This document shows, in pieces, positions 8,340-17,031 of a stretch of 64,000 bases of DNA. Source of the stretch: DATFNI01 sp963712305 (lineage in GTDB: Bacteria; Bacteroidota; Rhodothermia; Balneolales; DATFMH01); the NCBI GenBank assembly GCA_963712305.1, contig CAVQHI010000002.1, positions 186,001 to 250,000 of the forward strand, in the 5' to 3' direction. The notes beneath the pieces are model-generated. The model made no database searches, had not been told where the DNA came from, and saw only the letters and a list, made by a program, of their open reading frames with translations. Position numbers and translations under genes: made by a program. Each line of letters starts with the position of its first letter. The first letter of the stretch is position 1.

Positions 8340-8702
8340 ACGGTGTGATGTGATGGCCTATTGACCGCAAGTACAGTATGTGTACATTCAGACCTATTGC
8401 AAGGTATGGTGATTCCCGCTGATCACTGCACTTTACTGTTTCTTGATTACTGTCCACTGTTTTGTACAGCATGAATAGCTCTCTATATTTGTCTTGGTAA
8501 AACCGTTAAAAACGGTTCGATGTGTTTCTGAATTCACTCTAACCCCAGGATTAATCCAGGGGTTAATAGATAGAATGCGTGATAAAATCGTTTTCAACGA
8601 TTTCCCCGGATTCATATCTCGAACTCACATTAAGTTAATTTCTGTTGCGAGGAAACATGCCTGAAAGTATCGGGGCAGAATCGTAATACCATTGAAATCA
8701 AA
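8340..8702. other. Gene-free stretch with palindromic repeats
   Basis: No coding frame is supported here. It starts with a low-complexity run made of short tracts such as ctgatcactgcactttactg and attactgtccactg. From about 8500 it carries three inverted repeats, described in the next entry. Confidence 0.6.
8500..8635. repeat. Palindrome-rich dispersed repeat, copy 1
   Basis: In order: AACCGTT-AAA-AACGGTT (8501-8517), a 26-bp near-palindrome TAACCCC..ATTAAT..GGGGTTA (8540-8565), AAATCGTT-TTC-AACGATTT (8585-8603), and a terminal tctcgaactcacattaa motif (about 8618-8634). The same set of parts, with the 26-bp palindrome perfect and the tcgaactcac motif inverted, occurs at 44.55-44.72 kb. No reading frame, so it is a non-coding dispersed element. 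Confidence 0.6.
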
Positions 8703-9158
8703 TTATCCGGAAGCTACTGATCTACCTGAAATAGCCCCTCGCCATTTAGGGTAATCCCAACAAAGCAGATAAGTGCATGCAAGCAGCATAAGACAGGTAA
8801 CGAGCCATGTTCCCTTAAAATGCAGGGAAACGGTGATAATGAAAATGTTGAGGATAATTGGGAAGTAAATGACTTCACCTATGAATGAGGTTGTCGGGAT
8901 AAGCAGTAAAATGGCTGCAGATAATTGAGCTATGCCAATGAATCGATAATAAAATCCTGTTTTTAAAAGGGCGTCGAAGAAGTAACCGATTGGATACTTC
9001 GTTGGGATAGAGGTGAATCGATGATCCATAATTTTAACAAGACTGGGCGGAATAAATCCTATGGCCAGTATAATTCTGATAAAAATCGTGAATCGTTGTA
9101 AAAATCGACTTTCTGCTGCGCGGTTGTGAAGGCGATCAAACGTTTCAATCAAAGACAT
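8703..9158 (-). CDS. DoxX-like small membrane protein
   Basis: A 151-residue protein with four hydrophobic helices (about 25-45, 70-92, 95-115, 118-135) and a conserved-looking first helix start (FLQRFTIFIRIILAIGFIPPSLVKIMDH). This layout, with a polar kink around helix 1 and a short N-terminal helix, is that of the DoxX/DoxD group of small inner-membrane proteins. Their function is mostly unknown, and some take part in thiosulfate or redox processes. It sits near kamA on the same strand, about 70 bp away from its 3' side, with no evident functional link. Family assignment is moderate. Confidence 0.6.
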   Translation of the reverse strand: MSLIETFDRLHNRAAESRFLQRFTIFIRIILAIGFIPPSLVKIMDHRFTSIPTKYPIGYFFDALLKTGFYYRFIGIAQLSAAILLLIPTTSFIGEVIYFPIILNIFIITVSLHFKGTWLVTCLMLLACTYLLCWDYPKWRGAISGRSVASG

Positions 9159-9229
9159 AAACCCGGTATTAAAATGTTGACAACTGGGTTTGATTACGTG
9201 GAAGAGCTTATGTTAGTTGCAAAAAGGGA

Positions 9230-10345
9230 TTATAGTGGATTGTACTCCCGCCATGTTTGTCCCCCGTACGCCTGCACTACGATATGATCACCATCTCGCT
9301 GCAAGTATCCATTTGGTGTGAGTGGTACTTTTCCGTACGGCGTATCCAGAACATAGAGAGGAATAGCAAAACCGGAAGTGCGTCCGCGCAGCTGGTTCAT
9401 GATCTCCATCCCTTCTTCAATTGTTGTTCGGAAATGGCGTGTCCCACCGATGAGTTGTGCCTGGTAGAGATAGTACGGCCTGACACGTATATGGACCAGC
9501 TTGTTGAACAGAGATTTTAATGTTTCAGCATCGTTGTTGATGCCTTTCAGCAGTACGGTTTGGTTGCCCACCGGTGTTCCTGCCTGCAGCAACTTGTAAA
9601 TGGATGCTTCTGCTTCCGGGGTGATCTCTTTTTTATGATTGAAATGTGTGTTGAACCAGACCGGGTGATAATCTGAGATGATCCGGCAGAGTTCATCAGT
9701 AATCCGAAATGGATTCAGGACCGGGAAACGGGAGCCAAGGCGGATAATTTCCACATGAGGGATGTCCCGCAAGCGGCTTATGATCCACTCGAGGTTAGCA
9801 TCGCTGAGCGTCAGCGGGTCGCCGCCGGTAAGCAATACATCCCGGATTTCAGAATGGCCGGCGATGTAGTCGATCCCTTCCTGCAGCTCTTGCTTATTCA
9901 TCATGTTTTCGCCCACGCCAACCATGCGTTTGCGAAGGCAGTAACGGCAATAGACCGCACAGATCGAGGAAACGCAAAAAGCCACCCGATCCGGGTAGTT
10001 GTGAATCACGTTCTTCACCGGGCTATGAGTCAGCTCATCGAGAGGATCGAGTGCGAGGATATCAATATCGTCTTCCATTTCATTCATGGAAGGCACTACT
10101 TGCTTTCTGACGGGACAATCCGGATCATCAGGATCCATGAGTAATGCATAGTAAGGAGTTATTCTCCAGCGAAAGAATCCTTTTGTAGCCTCGATGGCCC
10201 TGCGCTCATCATCTGTAATATTGATCCACTGTTCCAGTTCCCCGAGCGACTTGATCTGGTTGCGAAGCTGCCACTTCCAGTCAGTCCACTGTTTCTGATT
10301 ACGGATGGTATCCCGGTCAATTTGCTTTAGAGTTTCCAAAGGCAC
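9230..10345 (-). CDS. kamA: Lysine 2,3-aminomutase family radical SAM/PLP enzyme
   Basis: A 371-residue KamA-family protein. The [4Fe-4S]-binding CxxxCxxC is C129-C133-C136 (CAVYCRYC), followed by the GGDPL SAM-binding motif (174-178). The PLP-binding Lys is K339 in the DTPYGK segment. In the characterised Clostridium lysine 2,3-aminomutase two Asp residues hold the substrate side-chain amine. By eye alignment, the second is kept (D334) but the first is Gln297 (YLYQAQLIGG in place of Y-x-CDLS). Substrate could therefore be something other than lysine, for example another alpha-amino acid. Aminomutases of this family make beta-amino acids, used as osmolytes or in lysine degradation. No acetyltransferase (AblB) partner is next to it. 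EpmB is less likely, because no EpmA or efp is nearby. Confidence 0.82.
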   Translation of the reverse strand: MPLETLKQIDRDTIRNQKQWTDWKWQLRNQIKSLGELEQWINITDDERRAIEATKGFFRWRITPYYALLMDPDDPDCPVRKQVVPSMNEMEDDIDILALDPLDELTHSPVKNVIHNYPDRVAFCVSSICAVYCRYCLRKRMVGVGENMMNKQELQEGIDYIAGHSEIRDVLLTGGDPLTLSDANLEWIISRLRDIPHVEIIRLGSRFPVLNPFRITDELCRIISDYHPVWFNTHFNHKKEITPEAEASIYKLLQAGTPVGNQTVLLKGINNDAETLKSLFNKLVHIRVRPYYLYQAQLIGGTRHFRTTIEEGMEIMNQLRGRTSGFAIPLYVLDTPYGKVPLTPNGYLQRDGDHIVVQAYGGQTWREYNPL

Positions 10346-10468
10346 AGAAATACTGCGAATTGTATTGATTAAATCACTGCTTAAAGGTAAGCAAAAGACA
10401 AATTCTTCTCAGTTCTGAGAAGCTGAAATACAATTATAATTCAACGAGTAATACGAAATATCCGATGT

Positions 10469-11407
10469 CTATCCAAGCGGTATGTCATTAGTATCGAAAC
10501 GAGGTAATGTAAAAGCATTAGCATTGGAAAGTTCAGCCATTCCAGGGTCAGTAGTAAATGCGACCGTACAGTTTTTTTGTTTAAGTATATCAATTGTCTC
10601 ATTATTGTAGGCTCCATAGGGATAAGCCATGCACCAATCTGTAGTATTTACGCCCATCTGGTTAAGAAAAGCGATAGATTTGTCTATTTCCCATTCCTGC
10701 TGATCACGTGGAATACTATTTAACCATCGATGAGTAAATCCGTGTCCGCCAAATTCCATGCCGGCGCTTTTCATGCACTTAATCTGATCAGTACTTAGAT
10801 ACAATTCATGGGCAAAGGCTTTTTCATCATTCGTGACATATTTTTTAAATAATTCATCCAGAATTATGTCGCGTGCCTTTTCGGGGAGTTCACGTTGCAG
10901 CAGACGTTTGAAAAGGATGGTATTGAAATCATCGAATCTGCTGTCTACATCAATATTTTTTTTATAATGGTCTATTCCTTCTAACTTAAACTGGTCACTG
11001 TATTTTTGAATGAGCAAATTCAAATCTTCAAGAAGTCTATTCGTGTTTTTTTCAGTAGCAAGAACGAAATGGATTTTATTAGTGCTCATTACCCGTCGGT
11101 CAACAATTGTTTCGGCCGTTGGAAAGAAGATCCCCTGAATTTTATGATCAAATAAAACAGGGAATGCGTTCAGATAATGATCGATGTAAGCATCATCGAA
11201 TGTTAAGATAGCCGCATTATCAGGAAGAGAGTCCTCCTTGCCATAGATGGCTGCTTTTATATCATCGAGAGTAACGAATGAATAGTGTTCCCGCAAATAG
11301 TCTACCTGTTTTTTAAAATCAGAAAAGAGACGCCCCTTGATTCTTGGATAACGAGTAATCGGCAGTTCTCTGACATAATGATACATTACAATGGTAATAT
11401 TTTTCAT
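10469..11407 (-). CDS. Polysaccharide deacetylase (NodB-type, CE4)
   Basis: A 312-residue cytoplasmic-looking protein with the CE4 motifs: TFDDAY (D71, D72; catalytic base and metal Asp) and the metal-binding H-x3-H (GGHGFTH, H222 and H226). A long insert at about residues 105-205 between motifs 1 and 2 is typical of the variants found in glycan and capsule loci. It would remove N-acetyl groups from a hexosamine. No signal peptide is seen, so it may act on a cytoplasmic lipid-linked sugar or nucleotide-linked sugar. It is divergent from the nonulosonic acid cluster that starts 211 bp away and may belong to the same glycan pathway. Confidence 0.82.
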   Translation of the reverse strand: MKNITIVMYHYVRELPITRYPRIKGRLFSDFKKQVDYLREHYSFVTLDDIKAAIYGKEDSLPDNAAILTFDDAYIDHYLNAFPVLFDHKIQGIFFPTAETIVDRRVMSTNKIHFVLATEKNTNRLLEDLNLLIQKYSDQFKLEGIDHYKKNIDVDSRFDDFNTILFKRLLQRELPEKARDIILDELFKKYVTNDEKAFAHELYLSTDQIKCMKSAGMEFGGHGFTHRWLNSIPRDQQEWEIDKSIAFLNQMGVNTTDWCMAYPYGAYNNETIDILKQKNCTVAFTTDPGMAELSNANAFTLPRFDTNDIPLG

Positions 11408-11618
11408 TAACTGTACTCCTGATTATTAGTACTTTAGAGTTAATTTTGATATTGAATAAAAAAATGAAAATATCTTATGCCCAAATTACTTAGATAAATT
11501 TAATGCACAAATACTTGGTAAAGCATATAATATTAGATATTCTTAGTTGGGATTGAGATATATTACATTATAAGTTCTAAGAAAAACAGAGAGTTTAACA
11601 ATAGAAGGGGTAAATACT

Positions 11619-12590
11619 GTGAAAAAAATACTTGTCAGCGGTGGGGCTGGCTATATAGGGTCCGTCTTGGTTCGCCAATTACTAGAACTGGGATACCATG
11701 TAAGAGTCATTGATAATCTTTCTTTTGGAGGGGAGTCGATTGTTGATTGTATTAGCAATCCTCAATTTGAGTTTATAAAAGGAGATGTAACAAATGAGAC
11801 GGACCTCATCAAAGCACTTGACGGGATAGACGGGGTTGTTCATCTGGCATCGATTGTCGGTGATCCGGCCTGTGCCAAGCAACCTGATTTGGCTAGGAAA
11901 ACAAATCTTGAAGGCTCCAAACTTTTCTATGAGTTGGCTAATAAAGCAGGTGTAAAGCGATTTATATTTGCTTCAACGTGCAGTAACTATGGGAAAATGG
12001 AGGGTGATAGTTTCATAACCGAGACATCAAAGCTTGCCCCTGTTTCTCTTTATGCTGAGACAAAGGTAGCTGTTGAGAAGTTTTTACTTGGTCAGGATAA
12101 AGCCAATAAATGTAAACCAACGAGTCTGCGTTTTTCAACGGTCTATGGTCTTTCCAGGCGTCCCCGATTTGATTTGACGGTCAATGAATTTACAAAAGAA
12201 CTGTCTATGGGACGAGAACTGAAGGTTTTTGGAGAACAGTTCTGGAGACCCTACTGCCACGTTATCGACCTCTCAAGGTCAGTTGTTATGGTTTTGCAGG
12301 CATCTGAAGATAAGGTAGCATTCGAAGTCTTTAATGTAGGAGACACTAATGAGAATTATCAGAAACAGATGATTGTGAAAGAAATTCTCAAGGTTATACC
12401 AGATTCAAATGTATCCTATGTTCAAAAAAACGAGGATCCCAGAGATTACCGTGTCTCGTTTGAAAAAATCAAAGAAAAACTGGGGTACAAAATAACAAAA
12501 ACTGTTCCTGACGGAATCAAAGAGATACATAAAGTCGTTCAGGATGGTTTTTTCAACAATGTAGACGATCCGAAGTACAAGAATGTTTGA
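11619..12590 (+). CDS. NAD-dependent epimerase/dehydratase (extended SDR), first gene of glycan cluster
   Basis: A 323-residue nucleotide-sugar extended SDR. Glycine motif GGAGYIGS at 8-15, then DNLSFGG after beta-2. The catalytic triad is a Ser/Thr at 120-122 (TCSNYG) with Y145-x3-K149 (YAETK). It starts at GTG 11619, with GAAGGGG about 8 bp upstream, because the Rossmann motif then begins at residue 4. Members of this group are 4-epimerases, 4,6-dehydratases or reductases of NDP-sugars. Given the LegC aminotransferase right behind it (8-bp overlap), a LegB-like 4,6-dehydratase giving the 4-keto substrate is the natural guess, but sequence alone does not settle the reaction. Confidence 0.8.
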   Translation: MKKILVSGGAGYIGSVLVRQLLELGYHVRVIDNLSFGGESIVDCISNPQFEFIKGDVTNETDLIKALDGIDGVVHLASIVGDPACAKQPDLARKTNLEGSKLFYELANKAGVKRFIFASTCSNYGKMEGDSFITETSKLAPVSLYAETKVAVEKFLLGQDKANKCKPTSLRFSTVYGLSRRPRFDLTVNEFTKELSMGRELKVFGEQFWRPYCHVIDLSRSVVMVLQASEDKVAFEVFNVGDTNENYQKQMIVKEILKVIPDSNVSYVQKNEDPRDYRVSFEKIKEKLGYKITKTVPDGIKEIHKVVQDGFFNNVDDPKYKNV

Positions 12591-13740
12591 GGATATAGTT
12601 TCTTTCATCCGCAGTCAGTTTGGGAACGACGACAATTTCATCCCGCTGCACGAACCACGCTTTACAGGTAATGAGCGGAAATATGTGCTCGATGCCATTG
12701 ACTCGACATTTGTTTCCTCTGTTGGGGCATATGTTGATCGTTTCGAAACTATGATGAGTGAGATAACCGGTGCTTCAGGAGTTGTGGCAACAGTCAACGG
12801 TACGGCTGCTTTGCATATAGCTCTTCAGCTTGTCGGAGTCGGAAGGGATGATGAGGTTATCACTCAGCCACTTACGTTTGTTGCCACAGCTAATGCAATT
12901 AGCTACATAGGAGCACATCCGGTTTTTTTAGATGTGGATCCTGAAAATCTCGGGCTTTCTGCGAGGAAGCTCGAAGTGTTTCTGCAGCAGAATGCTAAAT
13001 TCGATGAGACTGGTCTTTGCGTGAACAAAGAAACAGGTAGAAGTATCAAAGCCTGTGTTCCCATGCATACGTTTGGCTTTCCGTCAAACATAGATGACAT
13101 CGTTCAGATCTGTACGAAATACAATATTCCGGTTGTTGAAGATTCGGCAGAGTCGCTGGGAAGCATTTATAAGGGAAAACATACGGGTACCTGGGGGAAG
13201 GTAGGCGTATTCAGTTTCAATGGTAACAAAACCGTTACCTGCGGTGGTGGTGGTGCTATCGTGACCAATGATCTGGAACTCGCTAGAAGGGCAAAGCACA
13301 TAACGACAACGGCCAAGATTCCGCATCGCTGGGAATATGTACATGATATGATAGGCTATAACTATCGTATGCCCAACTTAAATGCAGCCATGGCTTGTGC
13401 ACAGCTTGAACAACTTGATGGTTTCCTTGAAAACAAACGCAGGCTGGCGGGCGATTATGAAAATTTTTTCAGGGATACTACAATCAAATTCGTCACTGAA
13501 CAGGCAAACTCAAGGGCAAATTACTGGCTAAACACAATATTACTTCCAGATTTGGATCAGCGTAATCAGTTTCTGAAAGAAACGAATGATCAAAAAGTGA
13601 TGACCAGACCAGCCTGGAAGCTGATGAATCAGCTGAAAATGTTTGGCGATTGTCAGACTGGTGATCTGAATAATGCCCAAGATCTTGCTGATCGAATCGT
13701 GAATATCCCGAGCAGTGTGCGCGTAACGGAGAAAATATGA
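12583..13740 (+). CDS. legC: LegC-family PLP aminotransferase
   Basis: A 385-residue DegT/DnrJ/EryC1-fold enzyme. It begins FIPLHEPRFTGNERKYV, with TAALH and LTFVATANAISYIG as in LegC proteins. PLP-binding residues include D187 (VVEDSAES) and the Schiff-base Lys K216 in SFNGNKTVTCGGGG. LegC aminates UDP- or GDP-linked 4-keto-6-deoxy sugars on the route to legionaminic acid. The start ATG overlaps the end of the preceding gene by 8 bp, and the next gene overlaps by 4 bp, so this is one translationally coupled operon. Assignment to LegC rather than a general sugar aminotransferase is supported by the neighbours NeuB and NeuC. Confidence 0.85.
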   Translation: MFEDIVSFIRSQFGNDDNFIPLHEPRFTGNERKYVLDAIDSTFVSSVGAYVDRFETMMSEITGASGVVATVNGTAALHIALQLVGVGRDDEVITQPLTFVATANAISYIGAHPVFLDVDPENLGLSARKLEVFLQQNAKFDETGLCVNKETGRSIKACVPMHTFGFPSNIDDIVQICTKYNIPVVEDSAESLGSIYKGKHTGTWGKVGVFSFNGNKTVTCGGGGAIVTNDLELARRAKHITTTAKIPHRWEYVHDMIGYNYRMPNLNAAMACAQLEQLDGFLENKRRLAGDYENFFRDTTIKFVTEQANSRANYWLNTILLPDLDQRNQFLKETNDQKVMTRPAWKLMNQLKMFGDCQTGDLNNAQDLADRIVNIPSSVRVTEKI

Positions 13741-14759
13741 GTTCTAAGACACTTATTATTGCCGAAGCAGGGGTGAATCATAACGGCGACATGAAATTAG
13801 CCAGGCAACTTATTGATGTAGCTACTGAATCTGGTGCCGATATCGTAAAATTTCAAATGTTTAAAGCCGAGAAACTCGTCAGCAGACAGGCAAAAAAGGC
13901 AGATTACCAAGAGCGAAACCTCGGTGACGGTGATCCGACCCAGTTCAACATGCTGAAAAAGCTTGAGACAACCTATGATATGCATGTGGAACTGATGGAG
14001 TACAGCAGAAAGTGTGGTATTTCCTTCCTTTCAACGGCGTTCGATACTGATAGTCTGTTGTCTTTGGATAAACTCGGCTTGGAACGGATCAAAATACCAT
14101 CGGGCGAAATCACAAATTTGCCATATTTAAAAACAGCTGGTCGTCTTGGCAGGGAAATCATCCTCTCAACAGGGATGGCTGATCTTGGTGAGGTAGAAGA
14201 TGCTCTCGATATATTGATCGAGGCTGGTGCGAAAAAAAAGGATATTACTGTCCTCCATTGTAATACCGAATATCCAACACCTTTTGAAGATGTAAACCTG
14301 AAGGCAATGCTAACTATTGGCGATGCTTTCGATATTAAGGTGGGTTATTCTGATCATACCACTGGCATCGAAGTACCTGTCGCTGCCGTTTCGCTGGGTG
14401 CCAGAATAATTGAAAAGCATTTTACTCTAGATCGATCAATGCCTGGTCCGGATCACAGAGCGTCTCTGGAACCGCATGAGCTGAAGGCCATGGTTAGGAG
14501 TATTCGTAATATTGAAAAAGCACTTGGCAGCGGGATCAAGAAAAGCTCCCCATCAGAAACAAGAAACAAGCCTATTGCACGTAAAAGTATCCATCTATCA
14601 AATAGTCTTGAGGCGGGCCACAAAATCAGTGAAGATGATCTTGTTATGCTGAGACCAGGCGATGGCATCTCACCTATGCAGATGAATTGGGTGATCGGTA
14701 AAACAATACGCAGGGATCTTGAGGAAGGTCGCAAGCTAGACGTAAGTGATCTGGGATGA
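13737..14759 (+). CDS. neuB: N-acetylneuraminate/legionaminate synthase (NeuB family)
   Basis: A 340-residue NeuB-family synthase that condenses phosphoenolpyruvate with a 6-carbon sugar to give a 9-carbon nonulosonic acid. The N-terminal TIM-barrel starts TLIIAEAGVNHNGD and holds KIPSGEI, ILSTGM, LHCNTEYPTP, GYSDHT and EKHFTLD, including the His and Asp that bind metal and PEP. A C-terminal SAF (antifreeze-like) domain spans about residues 278-340 (RKSIHLSNSLEAGHKISEDD). The operon contains LegC, so the product is probably a legionaminic-acid-type sugar rather than sialic acid itself. This is an inference. Confidence 0.88.
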   Translation: MSSKTLIIAEAGVNHNGDMKLARQLIDVATESGADIVKFQMFKAEKLVSRQAKKADYQERNLGDGDPTQFNMLKKLETTYDMHVELMEYSRKCGISFLSTAFDTDSLLSLDKLGLERIKIPSGEITNLPYLKTAGRLGREIILSTGMADLGEVEDALDILIEAGAKKKDITVLHCNTEYPTPFEDVNLKAMLTIGDAFDIKVGYSDHTTGIEVPVAAVSLGARIIEKHFTLDRSMPGPDHRASLEPHELKAMVRSIRNIEKALGSGIKKSSPSETRNKPIARKSIHLSNSLEAGHKISEDDLVMLRPGDGISPMQMNWVIGKTIRRDLEEGRKLDVSDLG

Positions 14760-15886
14760 TACGCATTGCAGTATTGACAAGCTCAAGGGCCGATTATGGT
14801 ATTTACAGGCCGCTTCTGGTAAAGATGAGAGAGGATCCGGATGTCGATTTACGGATCGTAGCATTTGGAACGCATTTGTCTGAATCACATGGAATGACAG
14901 TGAATGAGATACTGGCCGATGGCTTTGAGGTGCAATATAAGATTGAGACAGTCCCATCGGGTGATAGTAAACGGGCTATTGCCAATGCAATGGGAAGGAC
15001 GGTGAGTTTATTTTCAGACCTGTGGGAAAAACTGTACCATGATATTGATCTGGTCTTTTGTCTTGGCGACCGGTATGAAATGTTTAGCGCAGTAAGCGCA
15101 TCCATTCCATTTAACATACCCCTGGCTCACATTCACGGAGGGGAAACGACACTGGGAGCCATTGATAATGTGTTTCGCCACTGTATTACATTAATGGCGG
15201 ATTATCATTTCACGACCACAGAGCAGTACACTGACAGGGTCAAGCAGCTTACCGGTGATCGTGAATATGTGTACAACGTGGGGGCTTTGAGTCTCGACAA
15301 TATTGGTTTGGTACCTCTGTTGTCTAAAAAAGAGTTTCTGGACAGGTTCGGTATTGATCTCGAAAAATCAAGCATTCTGTTCACATATCATCCGGAAACA
15401 GTCGGAACAGAAAAGAACGGCCACAACATCAGGGAAGTAATTAGTGCCCTGAAGCAGTTGTCCGATTATCAGATAATTATTACGATGCCCAATGCAGATA
15501 CCAGTAATATTGAGATCAGGGGCCTTTTGAATGAATATATACGGAATAACAAAGAGAATGTATTCGGTATAGAACATTTCGGAACGCAGGGGTACTTCAC
15601 ATGTCTTGAAAAATGCCGCTTCGTGATGGGGAATTCCTCAAGTGGTATTATTGAGGCCGCATCATTTGGCAGATACGTGATAAATATTGGCGACCGGCAA
15701 AAAGGCCGTGCGTCCGGGGAAAACGTAATTCATGTTTCTGCAGATAAAAAAAGGATTTTGGAAGCAGTCGAAATGGTCGAAAAAGCACCTGTACCGGGTC
15801 GCGACAATATCTACTGGAATGGCGGGGCGGCAAAGAAGATCATGGAAGTGGTGAAAACGTTAAAAGCTGGTGAGCCGGGTTATTAG
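14756..15886 (+). CDS. neuC: UDP-N-acetylglucosamine 2-epimerase, hydrolysing (NeuC family)
   Basis: A 376-residue NeuC/LegG homologue that removes the nucleotide and epimerises C2 to give the free 2-epi sugar that NeuB condenses. Visible motifs: LTSSRADYGIYRPLL at the start, the family's ALGDRYEM-like loop (CLGDRYEMFS), IHGGETTLGAIDN, HPETVGTEKN, and the nucleotide-binding GNSSSGIIEAASFGRYVINIGDRQKGR. It starts ATGA-overlapped with the NeuB gene. In a LegC context it is expected to work on a 4-amino-4,6-dideoxy substrate. Its 3' end is followed by a 139-bp inverted-repeat element, after which the cluster continues. Confidence 0.87.
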   Translation: MIRIAVLTSSRADYGIYRPLLVKMREDPDVDLRIVAFGTHLSESHGMTVNEILADGFEVQYKIETVPSGDSKRAIANAMGRTVSLFSDLWEKLYHDIDLVFCLGDRYEMFSAVSASIPFNIPLAHIHGGETTLGAIDNVFRHCITLMADYHFTTTEQYTDRVKQLTGDREYVYNVGALSLDNIGLVPLLSKKEFLDRFGIDLEKSSILFTYHPETVGTEKNGHNIREVISALKQLSDYQIIITMPNADTSNIEIRGLLNEYIRNNKENVFGIEHFGTQGYFTCLEKCRFVMGNSSSGIIEAASFGRYVINIGDRQKGRASGENVIHVSADKKRILEAVEMVEKAPVPGRDNIYWNGGAAKKIMEVVKTLKAGEPGY

Positions 15887-15915
15887 CCTGGCATTATAAT
15901 ATGTGTAGCGCTTAT

Positions 15916-16054
15916 GTACCTCACCCCCGGCCCCTCTCCTCATCCGTGGAAAGGGGAGGAGAACTTGGTTTAACTTCATTTACGGGTTTTAAAACCTTTA
16001 AAGAATTCCTTAAGCCCCTCTCCATGTCTATGGAGAGGGGTTGGGGTGAGGTAC
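15916..16054. mobile_element. MITE-like element with CCTCACCCC inverted ends
   Basis: 139 bp bounded by inverted ends: GTACCTCACCCC at the left and GGGGTGAGGTAC at the right (12/12 match). Inside each end is a CCCCTCTCC...GGAGAGGGG or GGGGAGG hairpin. It has no gene. It splits the nonulosonic acid operon between neuC and the formyltransferase gene and may attenuate or separate transcription. Confidence 0.6.
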
Positions 16055-16085
16055 CGCGGCTGATAAATTTCTTAATTTTAAACCC

Positions 16086-17027
16086 ATGAGAATCATCTTT
16101 TTTGCAGACGGCCCTTGGGCCGAACGAGCGTTAGACAAAATGATCGCAAAGGGATATGAGATCCCACTGATCGTGTTGCGCCATCATATCCCTGATGAAT
16201 CTCTTCGGGAAAAAGCTTTAAAAAACGGGATTTCAACGGCTATTCCTGAAAAAGTCAATGATCAGAATTTTCTAAGAGAACTTCTAACTCACAATGCTGA
16301 TATTGGAGTGTCGTTATCCTTCAATCAAATCTTTAAAAAAGATTTGATTGATGTTTTCCCCTTGGGGATGATTAATTGTCACGCGGGGAAACTGCCATAT
16401 TATCGTGGCAGAAATGTTTTGAATTGGGCGTTGATTAATGGTGAAAAAGAAATTGGAGTAACGTGTCATTATATTGATGACAAGGTCGATACTGGAGATA
16501 TCATATTGCAAAAAGTATTTCCGGTTACTCAAGGTGACGATTACTCATCAGTTTTAGATAAAGCTTACGAAAAGTGCGCAGAGGTTCTTAGCGAATCCCT
16601 GGAGTTCATTGAACAGGGAAACGTAAAAAGAATTAAGCAACAAGGTTGGGGAACCTATTGTACTGGCAGAGAAGATGGTGACGAATTCATAAACTGGGGC
16701 TGGAGTTCCGAACATATTTTTAACTTTGTTCGTGCTATTACACATCCAGGTCCGTGTTCAAGGTCGTGGGTAAGAGTTAGCGGTAATACATATAATCTGG
16801 TTGTAATTAAAAAAGTCGCACTGGCAGAAAATGCCACCTCTTATAATTGTATTGACGGTGCGATAATTGGTTATTCAGCAAATAGGAATCCGTTGGTCAA
16901 AACTGGAGATAGCTACATAGAAGTAGTCGAATATTCAATTCCGGATTCAAATAAAAAGCAGTTGAAGATAGGTGATAGATTGGGTTTAAATTGGGATTTG
17001 ATATATCTCAATCACTTAAAAGGATAA
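16086..17027 (+). CDS. Sugar N-formyltransferase (methionyl-tRNA formyltransferase-like)
   Basis: A 313-residue protein with the formyl transferase fold. The catalytic triad seen in Fmt and in sugar N-formyltransferases is here as N97-x-H99 in GMINCHAGKLPYYRGRNVLNW and D135 in DDKVDTGDII. It should take formyl from N10-formyltetrahydrofolate. It has a different C-terminus from Fmt, and its surroundings are all nucleotide-sugar genes, so the acceptor is most likely an amino sugar or nonulosonic acid, giving an N-formyl group. The cluster has no obvious N-acetyltransferase. A true tRNA-Met formyltransferase is unlikely, because def (peptide deformylase) is not adjacent and the context is glycan synthesis. 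Confidence 0.78.
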   Translation: MRIIFFADGPWAERALDKMIAKGYEIPLIVLRHHIPDESLREKALKNGISTAIPEKVNDQNFLRELLTHNADIGVSLSFNQIFKKDLIDVFPLGMINCHAGKLPYYRGRNVLNWALINGEKEIGVTCHYIDDKVDTGDIILQKVFPVTQGDDYSSVLDKAYEKCAEVLSESLEFIEQGNVKRIKQQGWGTYCTGREDGDEFINWGWSSEHIFNFVRAITHPGPCSRSWVRVSGNTYNLVVIKKVALAENATSYNCIDGAIIGYSANRNPLVKTGDSYIEVVEYSIPDSNKKQLKIGDRLGLNWDLIYLNHLKG

Positions 17028-17031
17028 GAAT

